The position numbers were made by a program, and so were the translations under genes. Below the pieces are notes generated by a model. That model saw only the letters and a list, made by a program, of their open reading frames with translations, did no database searches and was not told the origin of the DNA. Positions 56,975-64,000 of a DNA stretch of 64,000 bases are shown here, one piece after another. The stretch's first letter is position 1; every line of letters begins with the position of its first letter. Where the stretch lies: the NCBI GenBank assembly GCA_014138725.1, contig JACJID010000006.1, forward strand, positions 370,001 through 434,000, read 5' to 3'. This DNA is from Kutzneria viridogrisea. Lineage in GTDB: Bacteria; Actinomycetota; Actinomycetes; Mycobacteriales; Pseudonocardiaceae.

Positions 56975-57435
56975 AGCCAGCGGGACACGCCGCCATGTCC
57001 CGAGCAGGTGCCCTGCCGGTGCTGGCTGAAGCTGTACGTGCTGTCCTTGCACTGCGCGGTGGCGCCCGCGGGCGGGCCGGGTGCTGCCTCGGGGCGGTGC
57101 ACGCAGTTGCCGTCGACGTTGCGGTATTCGTTGGCGCCACAAGCAGTCTGTGCGGGCTGCGGTGCCGTGGTCTGGTGCGTGACCGGGGGAGGCGGCGGCG
57201 GCGCGGCGACGGCTGTTGTGGTGCTTGTCGTCGTGGTCGTGGCGAGTGTGGTGGTGACCGTGGTGCTGGTCGGCGCGGTGGTGGTCGTGGTGCTGGCGGT
57301 CGTGCCGACCGTGCTGGTCAACGGGGTGCTGTCCCCGGTCGGGCTCACCGGGACCTGTGGGGCGCAGGCGGTCAGCGCGGCGGCGCCGAATGCCAGTGCG
57401 GCAAGGGTTCCGGCCAGCGTGCGGGCTCTCGGCAT
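56971..57435 (-). CDS. DUF3761 lipoprotein
   Basis: 154 aa. Signal peptide with lipobox ALTAC (Cys24), then a long Thr/Ser/Pro-rich spacer (about 35-95, runs of TTTTT and PPPPPP) likely crossing the cell wall. A C-terminal DUF3761 domain follows (CGANEYRNVDGNCVHRPEAAPGPPAGATAQCKDSTYSFSQHRQGTCSGHGGVSRWL) with four cysteines, presumably two disulfides. Surface-exposed; function unknown. Stop overlaps the convergent TIGR03086 stop. Confidence 0.9.
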   Translation of the reverse strand: MPRARTLAGTLAALAFGAAALTACAPQVPVSPTGDSTPLTSTVGTTASTTTTTAPTSTTVTTTLATTTTTSTTTAVAAPPPPPPVTHQTTAPQPAQTACGANEYRNVDGNCVHRPEAAPGPPAGATAQCKDSTYSFSQHRQGTCSGHGGVSRWL

Positions 57436-57496
57436 GGTGCTTCCTCCGGGGATCGGCGGTGTGACCTTCGACTGATCGCCCGGTTCTGAAGCGGTG

Positions 57497-57991
57497 TTAC
57501 GCCCGTTGTGCCCGCAACTGGTCGCGGTGTGTGCGCCAGCGGTCCAGCAGTCCGGGCACCTCGGTGGTCATGAACTCCATGAATGCCAAGGATTCCTCCA
57601 GGCGCGCACCGGCCGGGGTGTCCCTGCCGAGCGCGTCCGCCCCCATCGCCAGCGTGTCCACCCAGTTGACCAGCATCTGCTCGCGGCGCATCGCCGACTC
57701 GTACCAGCTGTCGTCGCGGACCCGGTAGTGGTCGCGCCGCGAGCCGGGCTCGCGCTCGCGCACGATCAGCCCGACCTGGGTGAGGTAGCGCACCGCCCCG
57801 GACACGGCGGCCGGGCTCACCGCGAGCAACTCGGCAACCTCGGTGGCGGTGAGCTGACCGGAGTCGGTGGCCAACAGCGCGACGAAGACCCGCGCGGGCA
57901 TCCGGGCGAAGCCCGCCTCGCTGAGCACGAGGGCGAACCGCTCGATGAACCTCGATACGGCCTCGTCGTCACGGTCGGCTGCTGCGGTCAC
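57497..57991 (-). CDS. MarR/GbsR-like transcriptional regulator
   Basis: 164 aa. The winged helix is at about 30-95 (MPARVFVALLATDSGQLTATEVAELLAVSPAAVSGAVRYLTQVGLIVREREPGSRRDHYRV), followed by a helical C-terminus. The GTG at 57991 is the probable start; the frame is open further upstream but crosses the divergent promoter region. Divergent from the ABC exporter by 92 nt with an AT-rich spacer, so it likely represses the exporter operon. Confidence 0.87.
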   Translation of the reverse strand: MTAAADRDDEAVSRFIERFALVLSEAGFARMPARVFVALLATDSGQLTATEVAELLAVSPAAVSGAVRYLTQVGLIVREREPGSRRDHYRVRDDSWYESAMRREQMLVNWVDTLAMGADALGRDTPAGARLEESLAFMEFMTTEVPGLLDRWRTHRDQLRAQRA

Positions 57992-58048
57992 GCTCTGTCC
58001 CCCTCGTCCGGTGTGTCCCACCCCATCGAGTTTATACGGTTCATTATC

Positions 58049-58064
58049 TTCACGACTTTGTGAA
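58049..58064. promoter_or_regulatory. Inverted repeat in the AT-rich MarR/ABC promoter region
   Basis: TTCAC-GACTTT-GTGAA, within the most AT-rich stretch of the region (58031-58070). A -35 TTCACG (58049-58054) and -10 TAGCTT (58072-58077) with 17-nt spacing can be drawn for the ABC operon, so the repeat would overlap the promoter, as expected for a repressor site. Confidence 0.55.
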
Positions 58065-58083
58065 AAGAGTGTAGCTTGGCGCC

Positions 58084-58977
58084 ATGACCACCGCCATCTC
58101 GGTGTCGGGCCTGCGCAAGTCCTTCGGGCGCGCGCGGGCACTCGACGGGCTCGACCTCACGGTCACCACCGGTGAGGTGCACGGATTCCTCGGCCCCAAC
58201 GGGGCGGGCAAGTCGACCACCATCCGCGTCCTGCTCGGGCTGCTGCGCGCCGACGGCGGCACCGCCGAACTGCTCGGCGGGGACCCCTGGCGGGAGGCCA
58301 CCCAGCTGCACCGCAGGCTCGCCTACGTGCCCGGGGACGTCACCCTGTGGCCCTCGCTGACCGGGGGCGAGGTGATCGACCTGCTGGGCAGGCTGCGCGG
58401 CGGGCTCAACCAGGGCCGCCGCGCCGAACTGCTGGAGCGCTTCGAGCTGGACCCCACCAAGAAGGGCCGCACCTACTCCAAGGGCAACCGGCAGAAGGTC
58501 GCGCTGGTCGCCGCGCTGGCCTCCGAGGCCGAACTGCTGATCCTGGACGAGCCGACCTCCGGGCTGGACCCGCTGATGGAGGAGGTCTTCCGGGAGTGCG
58601 TGGCGCAGGAGCGCGACGCGGGCCGCACAGTGCTGCTGTCCAGCCACATCCTGGCCGAGGTCGAGGCGCTGTGCGACCGGGTGAGCATCATCCGCAACGG
58701 GCAGACGGTGGAAACCGGCACCCTGGCCGAGCTGCGGCACCTGACCCGCACCTCGATCACCGCCGAACTGGGCGCCGAGCCCACCGGCCTGGCCGAGCTG
58801 CCCGGGGTGCACGACCTGGACGTGCAGGGCACCAGGGTGAAGCTGGAGGTGGACACCGCCGAGCTCGACGCGGTGCTGCGCAGGCTCACCGAGTTCGGCG
58901 TGCGCGGGCTCACCAGCCAGCCGCCCACCCTGGAGGAACTGTTCCTGCGCCACTACACCGACGAGGTGCGGGCATGA
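58084..58977 (+). CDS. ABC-2 exporter ATP-binding protein
   Basis: 297 aa. Walker [10 protein letters not shown], a degenerate signature ([15 protein letters not shown] instead of LSGGQ) and Walker [14 protein letters not shown]; an extra C-terminal domain follows ([24 protein letters not shown]). This is typical of drug-type ABC-2 exporters of actinomycetes. The stop overlaps the permease ATG (ATGA). Confidence 0.94.
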   Translation: MTTAISVSGLRKSFGRARALDGLDLTVTTGEVHGFLGPNGAGKSTTIRVLLGLLRADGGTAELLGGDPWREATQLHRRLAYVPGDVTLWPSLTGGEVIDLLGRLRGGLNQGRRAELLERFELDPTKKGRTYSKGNRQKVALVAALASEAELLILDEPTSGLDPLMEEVFRECVAQERDAGRTVLLSSHILAEVEALCDRVSIIRNGQTVETGTLAELRHLTRTSITAELGAEPTGLAELPGVHDLDVQGTRVKLEVDTAELDAVLRRLTEFGVRGLTSQPPTLEELFLRHYTDEVRA

Positions 58978-60566
58978 ACACCTTGGTGGGCACGGGTTTC
59001 CTGACGCGGCTGGTGCTGCGTCGGGAACGGGTGCAGCTCACCGCGTGGCTCGCGGTCATCGCGCTGCTCGCGGTCGGCACCGCGGCCTCCTTCGCGCAGC
59101 TCTACCCCACGCAGCAGGGCCGCGCCGAGTTCGCCGCCTCGCTCCAGGGCAACCCGGTGTTCCTCGCGCTGACCGGCCCGATGTTCGACCTGACCACCCT
59201 GGGCGGCATGACCGCGTGGCGGGTCGCCGGGATCGGCAGCCTGCTGGCGGCGTTCATGGCCGTGTTCACCGTGGTGCGGCACACCAGGGCCGACGAGGAG
59301 AACGGCCGCCTGGAACTGCTCGGCGCCGGTGTGGTCGGCAGGCGCGCGCCGCTGACCGCCCCCCTGCTGACGGTGTTCGGCGCCGGGCTGGTGCTGGCGT
59401 TGGTGGTCGGCGGCGCACTGACCGCCAAGGGCCTGCCTGCCGCGGGCTCGTTCGCGCTCGGGCTCGGATTCGCCGGTGCCGCATGGGTTTTCGGCGCGCT
59501 GGCCGCCGTCACCGCGCAGTTGAGCCAAAGTGCCCGCGCGGCGACCGGGATCGCCGCGGGTGTGGTCGTCCTGACCTTCCTCATGCGGGCGCTCGGCGAC
59601 TCGACCGGTGCGGACTGGCTGAGCTGGATCAGCCCCATCGGCTGGACGCAGCAGGTGCGGGCCTTCGCCGACGAGCGCTGGTGGGTGCTGGCCCTGCCGC
59701 TGGTGACGACCTCGCTGCTCGTCGCGCTCGCGTACGTGCTGGTGGCGCGGCGTGACCTCGGCGGCGGCCTGCTGGCCACGCGGCCCGGCCCCGCGCGCGC
59801 CTCGGCCTCGTTGCGCGGCTCGTTCGGCCTCGCCTGGCGGCTGCACCGGGCTTCGCTGCTGAGCTGGCTGATCTCCGTCGTGGTGCTGGGCCTCGTGCTC
59901 GGCGCGCTGGCGGAGAGCGTCAGCGACGTGCTCAGGACCAGCGACCAGTTGCAGCGCATCCTCGCCGCCCTGGGCGGTAGCAAGGGAGTTGTCGACCTGT
60001 TCCTGGCCGCCATGCTGAGCATCGTCGGCCTGGTCGGCGCGGTGTACGCCGTGCAGTCGACCCTGCGGGCGCGCGGCGAGGAGTCCGCGCAGCGCGCCGA
60101 GCCGGTGCTGACCGCCTCGGTGGGCAGGACCCGCTGGTTCGGCGGGCACCTGGTCTTCGCCTTCGGCGGTACGGCCTTGCTGATGGCCGTGGTCGGTGCC
60201 GCCATGGGGCTCGCGCACGGCTTGCGCGCCGGGGACCTCGGCGGCGAGCTGCCGCGAGTACTGGCCGGTGCCTTGGTGCAGATCCCGGCGGCCTGGGTGC
60301 TCGCCGGTCTGGCGGCGGCCCTGACCGGAGTGCTGCCCAGGGCTGTTGGCCTGGCCTGGGCGGTGCTGGTGGTGTTCTTCCTGCTGGGTCAGCTCGGGCA
60401 GATGTTGCAGCTGAGCCAGTGGTTGCTGGACGTCTCGCCGTTCACGCACGTGCCGAAGCTGCCCGGTGGCGAGTTCACCGCGCAGCCGCTCTGCTGGATG
60501 GTGGCGGTCACCGTGGTGCTCACCGCAGTGGGGCTGATCGGTTTCAGGAGGAGGGATCTGGGGTGA
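58974..60566 (+). CDS. ABC-2 exporter permease (double-length)
   Basis: 530 aa with about 12 hydrophobic helices in two similar halves ([58 protein letters not shown]), each half preceded by a basic segment. Matches the family annotated as polyketide-antibiotic exporter permeases in actinomycetes. Between ATPase and glycosyltransferase genes with 4-nt overlaps on both sides, so the three are one translational unit. Confidence 0.92.
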   Translation: MNTLVGTGFLTRLVLRRERVQLTAWLAVIALLAVGTAASFAQLYPTQQGRAEFAASLQGNPVFLALTGPMFDLTTLGGMTAWRVAGIGSLLAAFMAVFTVVRHTRADEENGRLELLGAGVVGRRAPLTAPLLTVFGAGLVLALVVGGALTAKGLPAAGSFALGLGFAGAAWVFGALAAVTAQLSQSARAATGIAAGVVVLTFLMRALGDSTGADWLSWISPIGWTQQVRAFADERWWVLALPLVTTSLLVALAYVLVARRDLGGGLLATRPGPARASASLRGSFGLAWRLHRASLLSWLISVVVLGLVLGALAESVSDVLRTSDQLQRILAALGGSKGVVDLFLAAMLSIVGLVGAVYAVQSTLRARGEESAQRAEPVLTASVGRTRWFGGHLVFAFGGTALLMAVVGAAMGLAHGLRAGDLGGELPRVLAGALVQIPAAWVLAGLAAALTGVLPRAVGLAWAVLVVFFLLGQLGQMLQLSQWLLDVSPFTHVPKLPGGEFTAQPLCWMVAVTVVLTAVGLIGFRRRDLG

Positions 60567-61813
60567 AGGTGGTCATCATGGCCATCGGTTCCAGGGGGGA
60601 CATCGCGCCGTACACCGGGCTCGCCGCGAGTTTGCGGGAGCGCGGGCACGACGTGGCGATCGCGACCCAGGAGCCGTTCGCCGACATGGCGCGCGAGTGC
60701 GGCGCGGAATACCGGCACCTGTCCGGGGACATGAAGGCCGAACTGGCCTCTGAGGACGGTCGCAAGTGGACTGAGAACGGAACCGGACTGCGCAACCTGA
60801 GGGCCACCCTGGCCATCGGCAAGCGCATGATGCACTCGCTCGGCGAGAGCACGCTGGCCGCTGCGGAGGGTGCTGATGTCCTTATGCTGCAACGGGGTGT
60901 GATGGTGCACGGGTACCTGATCGCCAAGGCCACCGGTGTGCCCGCGATGGGGCTGGAGCTGTTCCCCGGAATGCCGACCGCCGAGTTCCCGCCGCCGATG
61001 TTCGGCACTCGCTCACTGGGCCGCTGGGGCAACCGCGAGCTGGTGCGCCTCGCGGCCCCGCTGCCCACGCCGATCGACGGTGTGCTCAAGGAGTTCCAGC
61101 GCAAGCTGGGGTTGCCCGAGCTGGGGCTGACCAGGACCCGGTTCCAGATGCTCGACGACGAGAACTTCCTGATGCCGCACGGGTTCAGCCCCGCCGTGCT
61201 GCCCAGGCCCGCCGACTGGCGGCGCGGCGCGGACGTCGTCGGCTACTGGTGGTCCTACCAGGATCCGAACTGGCAGCCGCCCACCGACTTGGTGGACTTC
61301 CTCGACGCGGGACCGGCCCCGGTGTTCATCGGCTTCGGCAGCATGGCCACCGGTGAGGGGGAGCGGCTGTCCGAGCTGATCTCGGCCACCCTGCGCCGAC
61401 TGCCCGGGGTGCGCGCCGTGGTGCAGGCCGGGTGGGCCGGGATGCGGGTGGCCGGGGACCAGGTGCTCACCATCGGCAGCGTGCCGCACGGCTGGCTGTT
61501 CCCCAGGATGGCGGCGGTCGTGCACCACGGCGGGGCCGGAACCACCGGCGCCGGGGTGCGGGCCGGGGTGCCCGCGGTGCTCACGCCGGTGCTTGGCGAC
61601 CAGCCCTTCTGGGCGGCGCGGCTGCGTGCGATCGGCGTCAGCCCCGGCAGCGTGCTGTTCAAGAAGCTCACCGCGGAGTCGCTGTCCGAGCTGATCCGGC
61701 AGGCCGTGACCGATCCCGGCTACGCGGCGCGGGCCGCCGAGATCGGTGCGCGGGTCCGGGCCGAGGACGGTGCCGCCCGCGTAGCCGAGGCGCTGGAGCG
61801 CATCCCGGCTTAG
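60563..61813 (+). CDS. GT1-family glycosyltransferase (macrolide/sterol type)
   Basis: 416 aa, GTG overlapping the permease stop. VVIMAIGSRGDIAPYTGLAASLRERGHDVAIAT is the typical acceptor-side start. FIGFGSMATGEGERLSELI and the donor-binding segment VVHHGGAGTTGAGVRAGVPAVLTPVLGDQPFWAARL identify a UDP- or dTDP-sugar GT-B enzyme. GGAGG lies at 60547-60551. With the exporter and two regulators it suggests glycosylation plus export of a toxic small molecule (inference). A sterol or lipid acceptor is the alternative. Confidence 0.9.
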   Translation: MKVVIMAIGSRGDIAPYTGLAASLRERGHDVAIATQEPFADMARECGAEYRHLSGDMKAELASEDGRKWTENGTGLRNLRATLAIGKRMMHSLGESTLAAAEGADVLMLQRGVMVHGYLIAKATGVPAMGLELFPGMPTAEFPPPMFGTRSLGRWGNRELVRLAAPLPTPIDGVLKEFQRKLGLPELGLTRTRFQMLDDENFLMPHGFSPAVLPRPADWRRGADVVGYWWSYQDPNWQPPTDLVDFLDAGPAPVFIGFGSMATGEGERLSELISATLRRLPGVRAVVQAGWAGMRVAGDQVLTIGSVPHGWLFPRMAAVVHHGGAGTTGAGVRAGVPAVLTPVLGDQPFWAARLRAIGVSPGSVLFKKLTAESLSELIRQAVTDPGYAARAAEIGARVRAEDGAARVAEALERIPA

Positions 61814-61823
61814 GCTGGGTGGC

Positions 61824-62438
61824 GTGAGCGAGCCTGCGAGCGAATCACCGCGTCAGCGAGGTGTCACGACGAGTGCCGCCCAGCGACCGATGCGTGCCGA
61901 TGCCCGCCGCAACGCCGAACGCCTGCTCGGCAGCGCACACGAGGCGTTCGGCGAGCGCGGGGTGCACACCTCGCTGGAGGACGTGGCGCGGCGGGCCGGG
62001 GTGGGCATCGGCACCCTGTACCGGCACTTCCCGACCCGTGAGGCCCTGCTCGAAGCGCTGCTCGGGCAACGCATGCTCGACCTCGGCGCGCTGGCCGAGC
62101 GGCTGCTCGCCACCGAACCGCCCGCCCGCGCCCTGGCCGAGTGGTTGCGCGCCGTGGTCCAGCACTCCATGACCTACCACGGGGTCGCCGCCTCGCTGAT
62201 GGTCGGCATGCTCGACGAGACCAGCGAACTGGGTGTGTCCTGCGCGGTCATGCGCAGGGCCGGTGCCGAGGTGCTGGCCGCCGCGCGGCGCGCCGGTGTG
62301 GTCCGCCCCGACGCGGAGGCGGTCGACCTGCTCGTCCTGGCCAACGGCATCGCCTGGGCCGCGGAGAACTCCTCCTGCGGCCAGCCCAGGATCGACCGCC
62401 TCGTGTCGATCTTGTTGACGGGGCTGCTCGTGGCGTGA
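61824..62438 (+). CDS. TetR-family transcriptional regulator
   Basis: 204 aa, GTG start 11 nt after the glycosyltransferase. HTH TSLEDVARRAGVGIGTLYRHFPTREALLEALL is canonical; the C-terminal ligand domain has the SBP-type pattern MLDETSELGVSCAVMRRAGAEVLAAARRAGVVRPDAEAVDLLVLANGIAWA. Last gene of the exporter-glycosyltransferase operon. Its stop codon lies within one arm of a long inverted repeat. Confidence 0.92.
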   Translation: MSEPASESPRQRGVTTSAAQRPMRADARRNAERLLGSAHEAFGERGVHTSLEDVARRAGVGIGTLYRHFPTREALLEALLGQRMLDLGALAERLLATEPPARALAEWLRAVVQHSMTYHGVAASLMVGMLDETSELGVSCAVMRRAGAEVLAAARRAGVVRPDAEAVDLLVLANGIAWAAENSSCGQPRIDRLVSILLTGLLVA

Positions 62439-62482
62439 AGGTGGCTTTCACTGCGCCCAGCGCAGTGAAAGCCACCTTCACG
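62434..62482. repeat. Dispersed long inverted repeat, copy B
   Basis: Perfect 22-bp arms (62434-62455 and 62461-62482) around CCCAG, differing from copy A at 47225-47279 mainly in the loop. The TetR stop codon (62436-62438) is inside the left arm. It can act as a terminator between the convergent tetR and glycoside hydrolase genes. Confidence 0.92.
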
Positions 62483-62493
62483 GCGTTACGGCG

Positions 62494-64000
62494 TTACGGC
62501 AGGAACACCGGCAGGGCCTCGGTCTGCGCGGTGAGTACGGCACGGACCTCGGCCCCGTGCGGGCCGGTGACGGCGAGGGTGCTCGCGCCGCCGGGTGGCA
62601 CGGTGAACGGGGTCACGCTCCCGCCCGCGACCTCGACCGTACCCGAAACCTGCTGACCGGCCACATTGGACAGTTGAATCTGGTTGCCGGGCAACAGGTC
62701 CATCCGCACCGGGCTGGTGATCACCCGCCAGGCGAGCTTGTCCTGGCGGTCGTAGGTGCGCAGGCCCTTGTTGTGGTAGCCCCGCAGCGGGGGCGAGGGG
62801 TTGTACGGGCTGCCCGCGGGGGTGAGCGCGAACTCCGTTGAGGTCCAGTACATCTGGCCGATCAGGTGCGGTCGCCGCGCGAGCTGCCGGTTGTAGGTGT
62901 CGATCAGCTGCGCCTGGTAGTACTCGGTGCCGGGCCCGGTACCGGGTCGGTCCTTCACCCCCTCGGCACCGTACTCGCTGAGCACCAGCGGTTTGCCGCC
63001 CGCGGCGGCCTGGATCGCGTCGATGTCCTTGCCGATGTCGGTGGCCTTGCCGTAGTACCAGCCGTCGTAGTTGTTGTCGGCGGCGAAGTCGTCGTAGCCG
63101 AAGGCCTTGTCGCTGGTGTGCCAGGCCGTCACGTGCGTGAACAGCCTGCTCGGGTCCAGTGCCCTGCCGTGGTCGATCAGCGTGTGCACGTACTGGGCGC
63201 CCGCCTCGGTGTTGGTGGCGTTCTCGTTGCCCACCGACCAGGCGATCACCGAGGGGTGACCGCGATCGCGCCGGATCTCCCGGGACAGCTGGTCCTTCGC
63301 GTAGTCCTGGGTCTTGGCGCTGGCCAGCTGCGTGGCGTTGGCCTGGGTGACGTTGATCTCCTCGATCACCAGCAGCCCGAGCCGGTCGGCGGCGGCCAGC
63401 TCACCGGGAGTGGTCGGGTAGTGCGCGGGCCGGAACAGGGTGAACCTCTTGTCCCGCATGGTCTTCAGCTCGCGCTCCGCCAGCTGGTCGGGCTGGGTGC
63501 GGCCGAGCCCGGGGTAGTCGGCGTGCCGGTTGAAGCCGCGCAGGTCCGCCAGCACCGAGCCGTTCAGCAGCAGGTCGGAGCCGCTCACCGACACCGTGCG
63601 GAACCCGGCCTTCGTGCTCAGTTCCCCTACTTTCACCTCGTGAAGGAAGGGGTCCTGCGGTGTCCACAGGTGCGGGTGCGGCACGGTGATCGTCACGGGA
63701 TCGGCCGCGTCGGAGCCAGCAGGAACGGTGAACGTCACCGAGGTCCGGTAGTCGCCGACCCGGACGCTCCTCGTGATGGCACGGCGAGTGTCGCCCGCTG
63801 CGGCGGTGTAGGCGTGCAGCGTGAGCTTGCCGTCGGCGCTGCCCGTCGCGGTGAGCTCGCTCAACTGGTCGGGCGCGCCGATCCTCATCCGCACGCCCTG
63901 GGTGAGACCGCCCCAGTTCCAGTACAGGTCCGTGTTGATCCCGTACGGCCTGATCGTGGACACGCGGTTGTCGGCGCTGACGGTGATCTGGTTGCTGCCG
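62494..64000 (-). CDS. Glycoside hydrolase family 2 protein, C-terminal part (beta-galactosidase-like)
   Basis: At least 501 codons; the 5' end lies beyond the window. Visible parts: the beta-sandwich (VTITVPHPHLWTPQDPFLHEVKV), then the TIM barrel of GH2 with LRGFNRHADYPGLGRTQ, acid/base Glu in IAWSVGNEN and nucleophile Glu in LVLSEYGAEG. A C-terminal immunoglobulin-like module follows (NQIQLSNVAGQQVSGTVEVAGGSV). Likely an exo-glycosidase such as beta-galactosidase or beta-glucuronidase. Secretion cannot be judged without the N-terminus. Convergent with tetR. Confidence 0.9.
   Translation of the reverse strand, partial: GSNQITVSADNRVSTIRPYGINTDLYWNWGGLTQGVRMRIGAPDQLSELTATGSADGKLTLHAYTAAAGDTRRAITRSVRVGDYRTSVTFTVPAGSDAADPVTITVPHPHLWTPQDPFLHEVKVGELSTKAGFRTVSVSGSDLLLNGSVLADLRGFNRHADYPGLGRTQPDQLAERELKTMRDKRFTLFRPAHYPTTPGELAAADRLGLLVIEEINVTQANATQLASAKTQDYAKDQLSREIRRDRGHPSVIAWSVGNENATNTEAGAQYVHTLIDHGRALDPSRLFTHVTAWHTSDKAFGYDDFAADNNYDGWYYGKATDIGKDIDAIQAAAGGKPLVLSEYGAEGVKDRPGTGPGTEYYQAQLIDTYNRQLARRPHLIGQMYWTSTEFALTPAGSPYNPSPPLRGYHNKGLRTYDRQDKLAWRVITSPVRMDLLPGNQIQLSNVAGQQVSGTVEVAGGSVTPFTVPPGGASTLAVTGPHGAEVRAVLTAQTEALPVFLP

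Overview
The window reads as a high-G+C actinomycete chromosome, most likely a member of the Pseudonocardiaceae. The grounds are: GTG starts are frequent, actinobacterial marker families are present (WhiB7, UvrD2, DUF4191, PPA1309, UPF0182, a DUF2342 metalloprotease, TIGR03086), and gene order resembles Mycobacterium tuberculosis in several blocks. No phage, transposase, integrase, plasmid or CRISPR signal was seen. All family assignments come from reading sequences and motifs, not from searches.

Layout. 1-2300: 3' two thirds of a 23S rRNA, the 5S rRNA and a strong terminator. 2.5-12.4 kb: a glutamine amidotransferase, a phosphate permease overlapping a small membrane protein, then a nitrogen-assimilation block (glnE, glnA with an upstream GlnR-type operator, an RDD protein, DUF4191) resembling Rv2219-Rv2221c. 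12.5-28.1 kb: a second conserved block resembling Rv3193c-Rv3198c (uvrD2, whiB7, ABC1 kinase, ThiF-like protein, zinc metalloproteases, Lon-like PDZ protease, PPA1309, UPF0182). whiB7 has a long leader with a WhiB7-type promoter, a 72-codon leader ORF and an intrinsic terminator. An approximately 0.95-kb array of 21-bp repeats sits between an AbiEi-like gene and the ABC1 kinase.

28.1-28.8 kb: two identical initiator tRNA genes with duplicated promoters and flanks. 30.4-41.7 kb: a dipeptide/oligopeptide ABC import system on the minus strand (two permeases, a fused double ATPase and three tandem paralogous binding lipoproteins), plus a fourth paralogous lipoprotein on the plus strand and a PadR-like regulator facing away. 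42.5-48.7 kb: prfB, ftsE, ftsX, smpB, an amidohydrolase, an EamA transporter and ssrA (tmRNA), so both trans-translation components lie about 2 kb apart. A second small 21-bp repeat island and a long three-tier palindrome lie between prfB and ftsE.

48.8-64 kb: accessory region of small regulator-plus-enzyme units: HxlR with an imine-reductase-like enzyme and an SDR; an epimerase; IclR with a SnoaL-like protein; AraC with an MFS exporter and a divergent LysR; TIGR03086; a DUF3761 lipoprotein; and MarR with an ABC-2 exporter, glycosyltransferase and TetR, which looks like a drug export/inactivation module. The window ends inside a glycoside hydrolase family 2 gene.

The most unusual items are the 21-bp repeat family (two loci, both orientations), the whiB7 leader, the multi-lipoprotein importer, long perfect inverted repeats at the 3' ends of two unrelated genes, and an 11-bp palindrome recurring inside coding sequences in different frames.
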